A stretch of 64,000 bases of DNA from Haloimpatiens sp. FM7315 (GTDB taxonomy: Bacteria > Bacillota > Clostridia > Clostridiales > Clostridiaceae), in assembly GCA_041861885.1 (NCBI GenBank), contig JBGVUE010000001.1, forward strand, positions 2,406,001-2,470,000, in the 5' to 3' direction. The translations under genes were made by a program, and so were the position numbers. Below are positions 18,088-26,290 of this stretch, one piece after another (the first letter of the stretch is position 1; every line of letters starts with the position of its first letter). The notes below the pieces were generated by a model that did not search any database, was not told the DNA's origin, and worked only from the letters and a program-made list of their open reading frames with translations.

Positions 18088-18624
18088 ATGAAAAAACTTT
18101 TAACTATGTTTTTAAGCTTTTTAAAAATTGGTGCCTTTACCTTTGGCGGTGGGTACGCCATGATTCCCCTTATTGAAGCTGAGGTTGTAGATAAAAATAA
18201 ATGGATTACAAAAGAAGAATTTATGGATATTATTGTACTATCGCAGTCATTTCCAGGGGCTTTAGCCGTAAATTCTTCGACTTTTATTGGTTATAAAATG
18301 GGAGGAATTTTAGGTGCTGTTCTTGCCCTTTTAGGAGTTGCCCTTCCCTCTTTTACCATTATTATAATAATAGCGGCTACCTTTTCTAAATTTAGAAGTC
18401 TTCATTTTGTAGACCTAGTATTTAAAGGCATTGGAGCTGCAGTTCCAGTTTTGGTTCTAGTTGCTGTAACTAGCCTATCTAAATCTATAAATAAAACTTA
18501 CGCAAATATTATTATAATTGTACTATCCGTATTTTGTATTACAATACTAAACATTAATCCAATAATTGTTGTTATTTTTTCTGCTCTCTACGGAATTATA
18601 TTTCTTAGAAAGAAGGTAGCATAA
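18088..18624 (+). CDS. Chromate transporter family protein, first half
   Basis: This 178-residue, single-domain member of the CHR family has about five or six membrane helices. The family repeat motif FLKIGAFTFGGGYAMIPLIEAEVV opens it, followed by SQSFPGALAVNSSTFIGYKMGG. Short CHR proteins act in pairs encoded by adjacent genes, forming the equivalent of a two-domain ChrA. Several CHR members export chromate or take up sulfate-like oxyanions, but the substrate of clostridial pairs is unknown. The ATG at 18088 follows AGGTGA. Upstream in-frame codons lack a ribosome site. Its stop overlaps the next start (TAATG). Confidence 0.88.
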   Translation: MKKLLTMFLSFLKIGAFTFGGGYAMIPLIEAEVVDKNKWITKEEFMDIIVLSQSFPGALAVNSSTFIGYKMGGILGAVLALLGVALPSFTIIIIIAATFSKFRSLHFVDLVFKGIGAAVPVLVLVAVTSLSKSINKTYANIIIIVLSVFCITILNINPIIVVIFSALYGIIFLRKKVA

Positions 18625-19151
18625 TGAAACTTTTACTACAAATATTTTTATCCTTTCTAAAAATAGGAGCTTTTAGTTTCGGGGGAGGATATGCAATGCT
18701 TCCTTTAATCCAAAAAGAAATAGTGGAAAAACACCAATGGATAAATTTTGCCACCTTTAGAGATATAATAGGAATTTCTCAGATGACACCAGGTCCTATT
18801 GCAATAAATTCTGCAACCTTTGTAGGCTTTAAGGTTTCAGGTATAAAAGGAAGCATAGCAGGAACTCTAGGTGTTGTATGTTTTTCCTTTGTATTAGTAT
18901 CTATAGCAACTCATTACCTTTTAAAATTTAAAGAATCAAAAATTATAAAAGCTGCATTTTTAGGTATGCGACCTGCCCTTATAGGACTTATTATCTCTGC
19001 TTTTTTGCAGTTAGCCTTAGAATCTTACAAAGACATATTGTCAGTTATTATAGGAATTATTATCGCTTTTATATCCTTTAAAACTAAAATTCATCCAATT
19101 TTAGTTATAGTTATTTCGGGAATTTTAGGAATAATATTTTATTCTTTTTAG
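18624..19151 (+). CDS. Chromate transporter family protein, second half
   Basis: This is the 175-residue partner of the preceding gene. It carries the same domain (FLKIGAFSFGGGYAMLPLIQKEIV, then SQMTPGPIAINSATFVGFKVSG) and about five helices. It starts at the ATG overlapping the upstream stop codon by one base, so the two are translationally coupled. The pair is expected to form a hetero-oligomer. No terminator is evident between it and the Mn-riboswitch region downstream, which has its own promoter. Confidence 0.88.
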   Translation: MKLLLQIFLSFLKIGAFSFGGGYAMLPLIQKEIVEKHQWINFATFRDIIGISQMTPGPIAINSATFVGFKVSGIKGSIAGTLGVVCFSFVLVSIATHYLLKFKESKIIKAAFLGMRPALIGLIISAFLQLALESYKDILSVIIGIIIAFISFKTKIHPILVIVISGILGIIFYSF

Positions 19152-19169
19152 TAACTAATTAATACATTC

Positions 19170-19199
19170 TTGAAATTAATACATATATTATGATATAAT
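19170..19199 (+). promoter_or_regulatory. Promoter of the P-type ATPase leader
   Basis: TTGAAA (19170-19175) and TATAAT (19194-19199) are separated by 18 bp. This places the start of transcription just before the riboswitch. Confidence 0.75.
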
Positions 19200-19211
19200 A
19201 GCTACATGAAA

Positions 19212-19347
19212 TTTTATCCAAAGGGAGTAGCATAGGTTTATTTTTTAAACCTTTAACTGTTCGTCATTACGGCTTTGCCCGGACAGTTTACTTAGAAAAA
19301 GTTTGCAAGACCTTTGTCCTAATTTTTTTAGGACAAAGGTCTTTTTA
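19212..19347 (+). promoter_or_regulatory. yybP-ykoY manganese riboswitch with terminator
   Basis: The conserved core CAAAGGGAGTAGC opens the aptamer at about 19218. It is followed by GTCATTACGGC-TTTGCCCGGACAG and a closing segment CAAGACCTTTG. P1 pairs CAAAGG with CCTTTG. The same CCTTTG belongs to the 5' arm of a strong terminator (AGACCTTTGTCCT / AGGACAAAGGTCT, 19308-19342, then five T). P1 and the terminator therefore exclude each other. In this class Mn2+ stabilises P1 and turns the downstream gene on. Confidence 0.93.
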
Positions 19348-19417
19348 TGTACTATCCTATTTTTTATTTTTCTGTAATAAATAAATGATTAATACTAAAT
19401 AATATGAGAGAGGTGAA

Positions 19418-22086
19418 GTGTATGTGGTACAAAAAAGTACGAAAGATGTTTTAAAAGAATTAAATTCAGACATTACTACTGGTTTATCTACAGGTGAAGT
19501 TTCTAAAAGAACTGAGAAATTCGGTCTAAATCAGCTTAAAGCCAAAAAACAAAAAACCCTTATGAAAATGGTCTTTGAACAATTAAATGATATATTAATT
19601 TATATCCTACTTGCAGCTGCTGTTGCTTCAGGGTTTTTAGGAGAAATCAGTGATTCAGTTATAATCGGTATTGTTATACTTATAAATGCTGTAGTTGGTG
19701 TTATTCAAGAATCAAAGGCAGAAAAAGCACTTGAAGCTTTAAAGAAATTATCTACACCAAAAGCCTTAGTAAAACGTAATGGGCAAATAAATGAAATATC
19801 TTCAACAGAAGTTGTTCCTGGAGATATAATCATTTTAGATGCAGGTAGATTTATTCCTTGTGACTTAAGGCTACTTGAAACTGCAAACTTAAAAGTAGAA
19901 GAATCCGCCTTAACTGGTGAATCCGTACCTGTTGAAAAACACGCAGATACTACCTTAAATAGTGAAGATGAAATTCCTCTTGGAGATCAAAAAAATATGG
20001 CCTTTATGTCTACCTTAGTAACTTACGGTAGAGGCGTTGGTATCGCTGTTGGAACTGGTATGGATACTGAAATTGGAAAAATAGCTAAGATGCTAGAGGA
20101 AAGCGGAAATGAAGCTACTCCTCTTCAAAAGAAACTAGAAGAGCTTGGAAAAGTTTTGGGTATAGGAGCTCTTGTAATATGTGCTATTATGTTCTTTTTA
20201 GGTCTACTTCAAAAAAGGCCTGTATTTGAAATGTTCTTAACTGCTATAAGCTTAGCCGTTGCTGCTATTCCAGAAGGACTTCCTGCAATAGTTACAATTG
20301 TTCTTGCTATGGGAGTTCAAAAATGATAAAAAGGCACGCTATAGTAAGAAAACTTCCCGCAGTTGAAACTCTTGGTTCTGTAAACATTGTATGCTCTGAT
20401 AAAACAGGAACCTTAACACAAAACAAAATGACAGTTACAAAGTTTTTCGCTGATAATGAAGTTTACAATATAGAAAATTTAAATACTGAAAATTCTTCCC
20501 ATAAACTTCTTGTGCAAAATTTAGTTTTATGTAATGATGCAACTTACTCTGAAACTTCTGAAACTGGTGATCCTACAGAAATCGCCTTGTTAGTTGCGGG
20601 AAATAAGCACAGTATAAATAAAGAAGAGTTAGAAGCCTCACATATAAGAGTAAATGAAATTCCTTTTGAATCCGATAGAAAGCTTATGACAACAGTAAAT
20701 AAATACAATGACAAGTATTATGTAATGACAAAAGGAGCTATTGACAACCTAATAAATATAGTAAACAAAGCCTATATAAATGGTGAAATTGTAGATTTAA
20801 CTGATGAAATAAAAGAAAAAATCACTAAAGCTGCTCTTTCTATGTCAGAAGAAGCTCTAAGAGTTTTAGGTTCTGCTTATAAGGTTTTAGATTCAAAAAA
20901 TGCTGAAATCGAAAGCTTAGAAACGGATTTAGTTTTTATAGGTCTTGTTGGAATGATAGATCCACCTAGACTTGTTGTTAAGGATTCTATAGAATTGTGT
21001 AAAAAAGCAGGTATAAAAACCATAATGATAACTGGAGACCATAAGAAAACTGCTTTTGCAATTGCAAAAGAATTAAATATAGCAACTGATGAAAATCAGG
21101 CTATATCAGGGCTTGAACTTGATAAATTAACCCAAGAAGAGCTAAACGAAAAAGTAGATAACCTAAGAGTATTTGCAAGAGTTTCTCCAGAACACAAAGT
21201 TAAAATTGTGAAAGCCTTTAAATCAAAAGGAAATATAGTATCAATGACCGGTGATGGCGTAAATGACGCACCTTCCCTAAAGGTAGCAGATATAGGTGTT
21301 GCCATGGGTATAACTGGAACAGATGTTGCCAAAGGCGCTTCTGACATGGTATTAACTGATGATAACTTTTCAACTATAGTAAAAGCTATAGAAGAAGGTA
21401 GAAACATATTTAACAACATTAAAAAATCCATATTATTCTTGTTATCCTGTAATATCGGAGAAATCATAAGTATATTTTTATCAGTACTTTTGAAATGGCC
21501 TACACCACTTATACCTATTCACATTTTGTGGGTTAATCTTATCACCGATAGTTTCCCTGCTCTTTCCCTTGGAATAGACCCAGGTGATAAGGGTGTAATG
21601 AATGAAAAACCAAGAAATCCAAAAGACAGCCTATTTAAAGGCAGCACAGTTAGTTTACTTTTAAATGGAATACTAATAGGTGTACTTACTTTAACTGCTT
21701 TTGTAGTTGGAATTAAAGTTTATACAAAATCAACTACATTATTCCCATTAGTACCAGAAAGCATTGAATTTGATGCCTTAGAACACGCTCAAACTATGGC
21801 CTTTGTAGTTCTTAGTGTATCTCAATTAGTTCACTCATTAAACATGAGAAATGAAACTAAGTCCATATTCCAAATTGGATTATTTTCAAATAAATATTTG
21901 ATAGCTTCAATTATCTTTGGAATATTCCTTCAAGATATAATAATAACAGTACCTTTCCTTGCAAATATCTTTAAGGTACATGACTTAAATGCTATAGACT
22001 GGCTATTTGTATCAACCCTATGTTTAATACCTTTATTAATAAATGAAATAGTAAAAGCCGTAAAAAGAAGTAAATCTTCTAAATAA
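19418..22086 (+). pseudogene. Cation-transporting P-type ATPase (P2A, Mn/Ca exporter type), one frameshift
   Basis: Two frames encode one ATPase of about 889 residues, the normal length for YloB/SERCA-like pumps. The first frame holds the N-terminal cation-ATPase domain, the actuator TGES motif (ALTGESVPVEKH) and helix M4 (VAAIPEGLPAIV, with the PEGLP ion-binding motif). It stops in an A5 run at 20319-20323. One added A joins it to MIKRHAIVRKLPAVETLG and the phosphorylation site CSDKTGTLT. KGA, TGDH and GDGVNDAP motifs follow. The Mn riboswitch implies that it exports Mn2+, although Ca2+ is possible. Starts at GTG 19418 or 19424 share the GAGAGGTG site. The break may be a sequencing error. 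Confidence 0.9.
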
Positions 22087-22108
22087 TTAAATTAAATAAA
22101 TTAAATTA

Positions 22109-22172
22109 AGCTGCCAAAAGAGAATTATAAAATCTATTCTAGTATTTATTCTCTTCTTTGGCAGCCTTTTTA
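22109..22172 (+). terminator. Terminator after the P-type ATPase
   Basis: GCTGCCAAAAGAGAA pairs with TTCTCTTCTTTGGCAGC with one small bulge, followed by CTTTTT. Confidence 0.85.
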
Positions 22173-22323
22173 ATTGACTTTAAATTTTCTTCTTTACACA
22201 CATAATCTTGTGGTTTTAAGCCAATAATAGCTACAAGTAGTTGTGTTTCTGTTTTTCTAGTAATTAAAAAATTAACTTTCTTAAGATGAGCTTAAACTTA
22301 AAATTTTAAACGAGGTGAAGCAT

Positions 22324-23652
22324 ATGAAGAAAAAATTTACCTTTTTTATATGTATTTTATTGGTTTTATCAGTTACTTTCTTAGGTTGTAATAGTGCTGA
22401 AGAAGAAAAACACAACCAAGATCCAAACAAGAAAGAAGAAACTACAAAAGCCAGTAATGTATATATAGAAGATATTCTTATTAACGACAAATCTAAAGAG
22501 GAAACGGAAAAGATCTTAAAAGAGAAATATATTGATGAGTCCTTTAAAAAGAAAATCACTATTTTATGTAAGGATAAATCCTATGAGCTTACTTTAAAAG
22601 ATTTAAAGGTGAACTACAACAAAGATAAAATAATAAAAGAAGCCTATGAGGCTTTAGAAAACAAAAGTGAGTCAAAAAAATTAAAACTTACCTTAAACTA
22701 CGATAAAACCTCCTTAGATAGTTTTGTAAATAAACTCTCTAAAGAAACTTATAAAAAAGAAAGTAATGCCCGTTTTTCCATAAAAGACTCTTCAAAAATC
22801 GAAATTATTAAAGAACAAACTGGGCTAGATTTAGATAAAACTAAGTTAAAAAACGACATTATATCCAACATAATTAGCCTTCATAACTTAAAAGAAAATC
22901 CAAGTATAAAAGCCTCTATAAAAGAAACTAGCCCTAAGATTACCTCTGAAAAACTAAAAAGCATAAATTCAAAAATATCTAGCTTTTCTACCACACTTTC
23001 AGGGTCAAAAGAAAGAGTAAACAACATAACCTTAGGTGCTAAACATATAAACGGCACTTTGCTTATGCCAGGAGAGAATTTTAGCTTTTATAATTCCATT
23101 GGCTTAGTTTCTAAAAAAACAGGATTTATGGAAGCCCCTGCTATTATAGATAATGAATTAAAGCCAAGTGTAGGCGGAGGCCTATGTCAAGTAGCTACTA
23201 CTTTATATAACTCTATTTTAAGAGCAAATATTACCTATACCGAAAGGTCTAAGCACTCAATTCCACCAAAATACGTAGCTCCAGGTCTAGATACAACAGT
23301 ATTTGGAAGTGAATTAGACTATAAATTTAAAAACACACTTAAGTACCCTATTTATATAGAGGGATCTGTAAAAGATAATAAAATAACTTTTACGGTATTT
23401 TCAAATTCAAGTCTTAATAGCTATAAATACGATTATACATCTAGTGTTTACGCTAAAGTTCCTAACTCCACAAAATATATAAAAGACTCTTCTATGCCTA
23501 AAGGCAAAGAAATTATAGACAAACCTGGAAGCACAGGTTTAAAAGTTAAGGTTTATAAAATAACCTTAAAAGGTGGAAAACAAATCTCTAAAAAGCTTTT
23601 TTATGAAGACTACTACAAGCCCTTAGATAAAATTGTAAAAGTCGGTGTATAA
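22324..23652 (+). CDS. VanW family lipoprotein
   Basis: This 442-residue exported protein has a lipoprotein signal peptide (MKKKFTFFICILLVLSVTFLGC, lipobox FLGC), a Lys/Glu-rich linker and a peptidoglycan-binding-like YoaR region (residues about 45-205). The VanW domain follows (about 215-350: STTLSGSKERVNNI, LMPGENFSFYNSIG, GGGLCQVATTLYNSILRANI, ERSKHSIPPKYVAPGLD). VanW proteins are surface proteins of unknown biochemical role, found in vancomycin-resistance clusters and widely in clostridia. I chose the ATG at 22324, six nt after GAGGTG, rather than the GTG at 22315. It is a single gene with no cell-wall neighbours. Confidence 0.9.
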   Translation: MKKKFTFFICILLVLSVTFLGCNSAEEEKHNQDPNKKEETTKASNVYIEDILINDKSKEETEKILKEKYIDESFKKKITILCKDKSYELTLKDLKVNYNKDKIIKEAYEALENKSESKKLKLTLNYDKTSLDSFVNKLSKETYKKESNARFSIKDSSKIEIIKEQTGLDLDKTKLKNDIISNIISLHNLKENPSIKASIKETSPKITSEKLKSINSKISSFSTTLSGSKERVNNITLGAKHINGTLLMPGENFSFYNSIGLVSKKTGFMEAPAIIDNELKPSVGGGLCQVATTLYNSILRANITYTERSKHSIPPKYVAPGLDTTVFGSELDYKFKNTLKYPIYIEGSVKDNKITFTVFSNSSLNSYKYDYTSSVYAKVPNSTKYIKDSSMPKGKEIIDKPGSTGLKVKVYKITLKGGKQISKKLFYEDYYKPLDKIVKVGV

Positions 23653-23760
23653 CTAAAATACTAATTTAAATTCTAAGTATTATCGTTTTAGTTTCTTAAA
23701 GATATACTATTACAAAATCTAAAACTATAGCACTTAATTTATCAAATTATGTTGTCTTCA

Positions 23761-24264
23761 CTATTTCAAGCTATTTACGATAATACTTTCTTTTAACTTG
23801 TCAACGAATTTTATTAAATACCCCTCTTCAAGTTCCAAAAACCTATTAAATTCTGGACTATCTATATCTAAAACTCCAAAGACCTCATCATTAACTATAA
23901 TTGGTATTACTATCTCAGAATTAGAAGCACTATCACAGGCAATATGACCTTCAAATTCGTGAACATTTTCTACTCTTATTACTCTTCTTTCCTTTACTGC
24001 AGTGCCACAAACCCCACATCCATATTTTATTCTGTTACATGCAGGTCTACCTTGAAAAGGTCCTAAAACCAATTCTCTATTTTTCATAAGGTAAAAACCA
24101 ACCCAATTTATTCTATCAAATGCTACATTTACAATAGCTGATGCATTTGATAAATTTGCAAGTAAATCCTCCTCTGAGCTTAACTGTGCAGTTAAAAGCA
24201 TATTCATATACCTGTATTTATCCTCTGTATTCATCTTTTCAATTGCATCAAGTTTAAAAGCCAT
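23761..24264 (-). CDS. msrC: Free methionine-(R)-sulfoxide reductase (GAF type)
   Basis: This 167-residue GAF-domain enzyme reduces free methionine-R-sulfoxide and so aids oxidative-stress repair. The sequence shows the fRMsr fingerprint: INWVGFYLM, LVLGPFQGRPACNRI, GCGVCGTAVKE and HIACDSASNSEIVIPI with the catalytic and resolving cysteines, and GVLDIDSPEFNRF near the end. The ATG follows GGAGGG. It is transcribed in the same direction as the downstream-reading APC permease gene but is separated from it by a perfect hairpin. Confidence 0.92.
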   Translation of the reverse strand: MAFKLDAIEKMNTEDKYRYMNMLLTAQLSSEEDLLANLSNASAIVNVAFDRINWVGFYLMKNRELVLGPFQGRPACNRIKYGCGVCGTAVKERRVIRVENVHEFEGHIACDSASNSEIVIPIIVNDEVFGVLDIDSPEFNRFLELEEGYLIKFVDKLKESIIVNSLK

Positions 24265-24297
24265 AATTATTACCCTCCCTCTAAAAATATATACAAA

Positions 24298-24336
24298 ATT
24301 CTCATTTATAAACCTGAAATTTATAAATGAGAATTA
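24298..24336 (-). terminator. Hairpin between the APC permease and msrC
   Basis: The 15-bp arms AATTCTCATTTATAA / TTATAAATGAGAATT are perfect, with a short loop and a modest T-run on the minus strand. It directly overlaps the permease stop region. Confidence 0.65.
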
Positions 24337-25695
24337 AATATTACACTGCTTTTTTAATGTCTTCAAAGTCCTTTTTCTCTTTATTCTTTTTTTCATATAA
24401 AAATAAACTGGTATACCCATAACCATAAGTAAAAGCCCATATAAGCATACTTCAAGACCTGAACCTATAGTTGCCCAAATTGAATAAATAATACCAAGTA
24501 CAGGAATTATAGATTTTTTTATCATTTTACTTTTACTTACAATTTTCTTTTCTTTTAACATTATTTTAATGTCTGCAGCAGCTGCAAAAGCATAAACCGG
24601 AAGATAACCAAGTGTTGCTAACAGCATTACAAAATTAAAGGCTGATATCATTGACTTGCTGTAATTCATAAGTAAAAGAATATTAATTAATACTGAACCT
24701 ATTATTAAACTTCCTACTGGAGTTTTGTGTTTAGGGTGAACTTTTGAAAATACTGCAGGAAAAATTCCATCTTCCCCTGCTGCATAAGCTACACGAGCTG
24801 TTGCAAAAATCCAACCAATAGTTGTTCCTAAAACGCTTATTACAGATGCAACTATTATAGCTTTAGTAATACCTTTACCTAAAAATCTAGAAAATATATC
24901 AACAATAGGTGCTGAACTTTTTGCAAGCTCTGCTTGTGGCATTGCTCCCATAGCACTTACACTTATACAAAGATAAACAACTAAAGCTATTATTATTCCC
25001 ATTATTGTACTTAACTTAACATTTCTTTCAGGATTATGTATCTCACCTGCTACAACTGTAGCACTTTCAAGACCAGTAAAAGCCCAAAGGGTACAGGCCA
25101 TTGCAGCGGGCATTGAACTAAAACCTTTACCTGCCGGAAAAGCAGGAGCTATATATTCTGGGTTGAAATAAAAAAACGAAACAATTATAAAACCCACAAA
25201 TAGTACTATTTTAAATATCGTCATGGCAGTTTGAATAAAACTTGCCTCTTTTACTCCTACTATATTTATAATAGTGAATATCCATAAAACAGCACTTGTA
25301 TATATAAAAGATAAGAAAGGGCTATTTGCAATGCTAGGAATTAAAGCACCTGTATAACTCGATACAGTTGTAATTATAGCTGCATTTCCTATCCAAGAAG
25401 CATTCCAATAGAGCCAGGCATTTATAAAGCCTACAAACTCTCCAAAAGCAATCTTAGGGTATTCATAAGGTCCTCCGGTTTTAGTAAACTTAGAGCCTAA
25501 ATTTGCATAGGATAAAGCTACAAATATAGATCCCATACCTGTTATTACCCAAGCCATTATAGTAGGACCAGGACCTGATATACTAGCTAAAGATGCTGGC
25601 AACATGAATATTCCAGAACCAATCATATTCCCCGCTACCAGCATCGTTGCTGTTAAAAGTCCAATCTCTTTCTTTAGTGAACTCTTTTTTTCCAT
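24334..25695 (-). CDS. APC family amino acid permease
   Basis: This 453-residue transporter has about 12 helices. The APC substrate-binding signature is near the start (ATMLVAGNMIGSGIFMLPASLA), then GGPYEYPKIAFGEFVGFINAWLYW and the helix-6 stretch CTLWAFTGLESATVVAGEIHNPERNV. It most resembles the basic amino acid/polyamine antiporter branch (AdiC/PotE type), so exchange of arginine-, ornithine- or cadaverine-like compounds is a reasonable guess. No decarboxylase or deiminase gene is nearby to settle it. AAAGGAGGAGG precedes the ATG, and a good promoter lies 40 bp upstream. Confidence 0.87.
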   Translation of the reverse strand: MEKKSSLKKEIGLLTATMLVAGNMIGSGIFMLPASLASISGPGPTIMAWVITGMGSIFVALSYANLGSKFTKTGGPYEYPKIAFGEFVGFINAWLYWNASWIGNAAIITTVSSYTGALIPSIANSPFLSFIYTSAVLWIFTIINIVGVKEASFIQTAMTIFKIVLFVGFIIVSFFYFNPEYIAPAFPAGKGFSSMPAAMACTLWAFTGLESATVVAGEIHNPERNVKLSTIMGIIIALVVYLCISVSAMGAMPQAELAKSSAPIVDIFSRFLGKGITKAIIVASVISVLGTTIGWIFATARVAYAAGEDGIFPAVFSKVHPKHKTPVGSLIIGSVLINILLLMNYSKSMISAFNFVMLLATLGYLPVYAFAAAADIKIMLKEKKIVSKSKMIKKSIIPVLGIIYSIWATIGSGLEVCLYGLLLMVMGIPVYFYMKKRIKRKRTLKTLKKQCNI

Positions 25696-25731
25696 TTTTA
25701 AATTATCCTCCTCCTTTAAAAATATAAGGTA

Positions 25732-25760
25732 ACTTTATCACGGCACTTAATATATGTCAA
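25732..25760 (-). promoter_or_regulatory. Promoter of the APC permease gene
   Basis: On the minus strand TTGACA (25755-25760) and TAAAGT (25732-25737) are spaced by 17 bp. Confidence 0.75.
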
Positions 25761-26061
25761 TAAAGAATGAATTTTTTTCATCATTATATGCCATTATATA
25801 TATTATTTATTGCAAAACAAGCAAATATTGAAACATTTCCCTTGTTTAAAGGCCGTATTCAACTTGATTTGCCGTATTTTGACGAAATTTTAACAATATA
25901 AATATGTCCATTTTTGTAATTCAGATTTTAAAATGTTTTTGTGTTATTTTTTAAAACAAAGAAAAATATTAAACTAACAATTATTATTGAGAAATAATTA
26001 GTATTATTTAGTTTCTTGGAATTTAACCCATATTAATTTAAAATTTAGACTTTCTAGTATG

Positions 26062-26090
26062 TTGAATAAATTAAAATCTTAGAATATAAT
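26062..26090 (+). promoter_or_regulatory. Promoter of nrdJ
   Basis: TTGAAT (26062-26067) and TATAAT (26085-26090) have a 17-bp spacer. They sit immediately before two NrdR-like boxes. The rest of the 25761-26061 region is AT-rich with nothing further recognised. Confidence 0.75.
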
Positions 26091-26139
26091 TCAATATATA
26101 GTATGAATTTTTTTGTATTTCACAACATATAGTATATTG
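26091..26139 (+). promoter_or_regulatory. Tandem NrdR boxes controlling nrdJ
   Basis: Two sites, CAATATATAGTATG (from 26092) and CAACATATAGTATATTG (from 26123), resemble the NrdR consensus ACACWATATATWGTGT. They are 31 bp apart, three helical turns, which is the spacing characteristic of NrdR pairs. They overlap the expected transcription start, so NrdR-dATP/ATP repression of the reductase is expected. Confidence 0.75.
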
Positions 26140-26183
26140 ATTTGAAATTAAAATGAAAATTTTTGTATTCATTGCAGTACTTT

Positions 26184-26210
26184 TTCCTGTAAAAGCTAAG
26201 TTTACAGGAA
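26184..26210 (+). promoter_or_regulatory. Hairpin in the nrdJ leader
   Basis: TTCCTGTAAA and TTTACAGGAA form a perfect 10-bp stem with a 7-nt loop, inside the roughly 195-nt leader. It has no T-run, so it is not a terminator. Its function is unknown. Confidence 0.45.
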
Positions 26211-26254
26211 TTCTACCTTTAAAAGTTAATAAAAGTATATTAAAGTGTATAAAC

Positions 26255-26283
26255 GGAGGTGAACATTCTGGTATTTATACCAG
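26255..26283 (+). promoter_or_regulatory. Ribosome site and hairpin before nrdJ
   Basis: A strong GGAGGTG (26255-26261) lies 29 nt before the ATG at 26291. The perfect hairpin CTGGTATTTATACCAG (26268-26283) occupies the gap. Folding would cut the effective spacing to about 13 nt. Confidence 0.5.
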
Positions 26284-26290
26284 TATATTT

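Noticed and set aside
26153..26290. Longer N-terminus of NrdJ beginning at the ATG at 26153
   Set aside because: There is no ribosome site at 26153. The region contains two hairpins and a strong GGAGGTG further in, and the extra residues do not resemble the start of the family.
26100..26290. Cobalamin riboswitch upstream of the B12-dependent reductase
   Set aside because: No GCCACTG-type B12 box or the large aptamer core was found in the leader.
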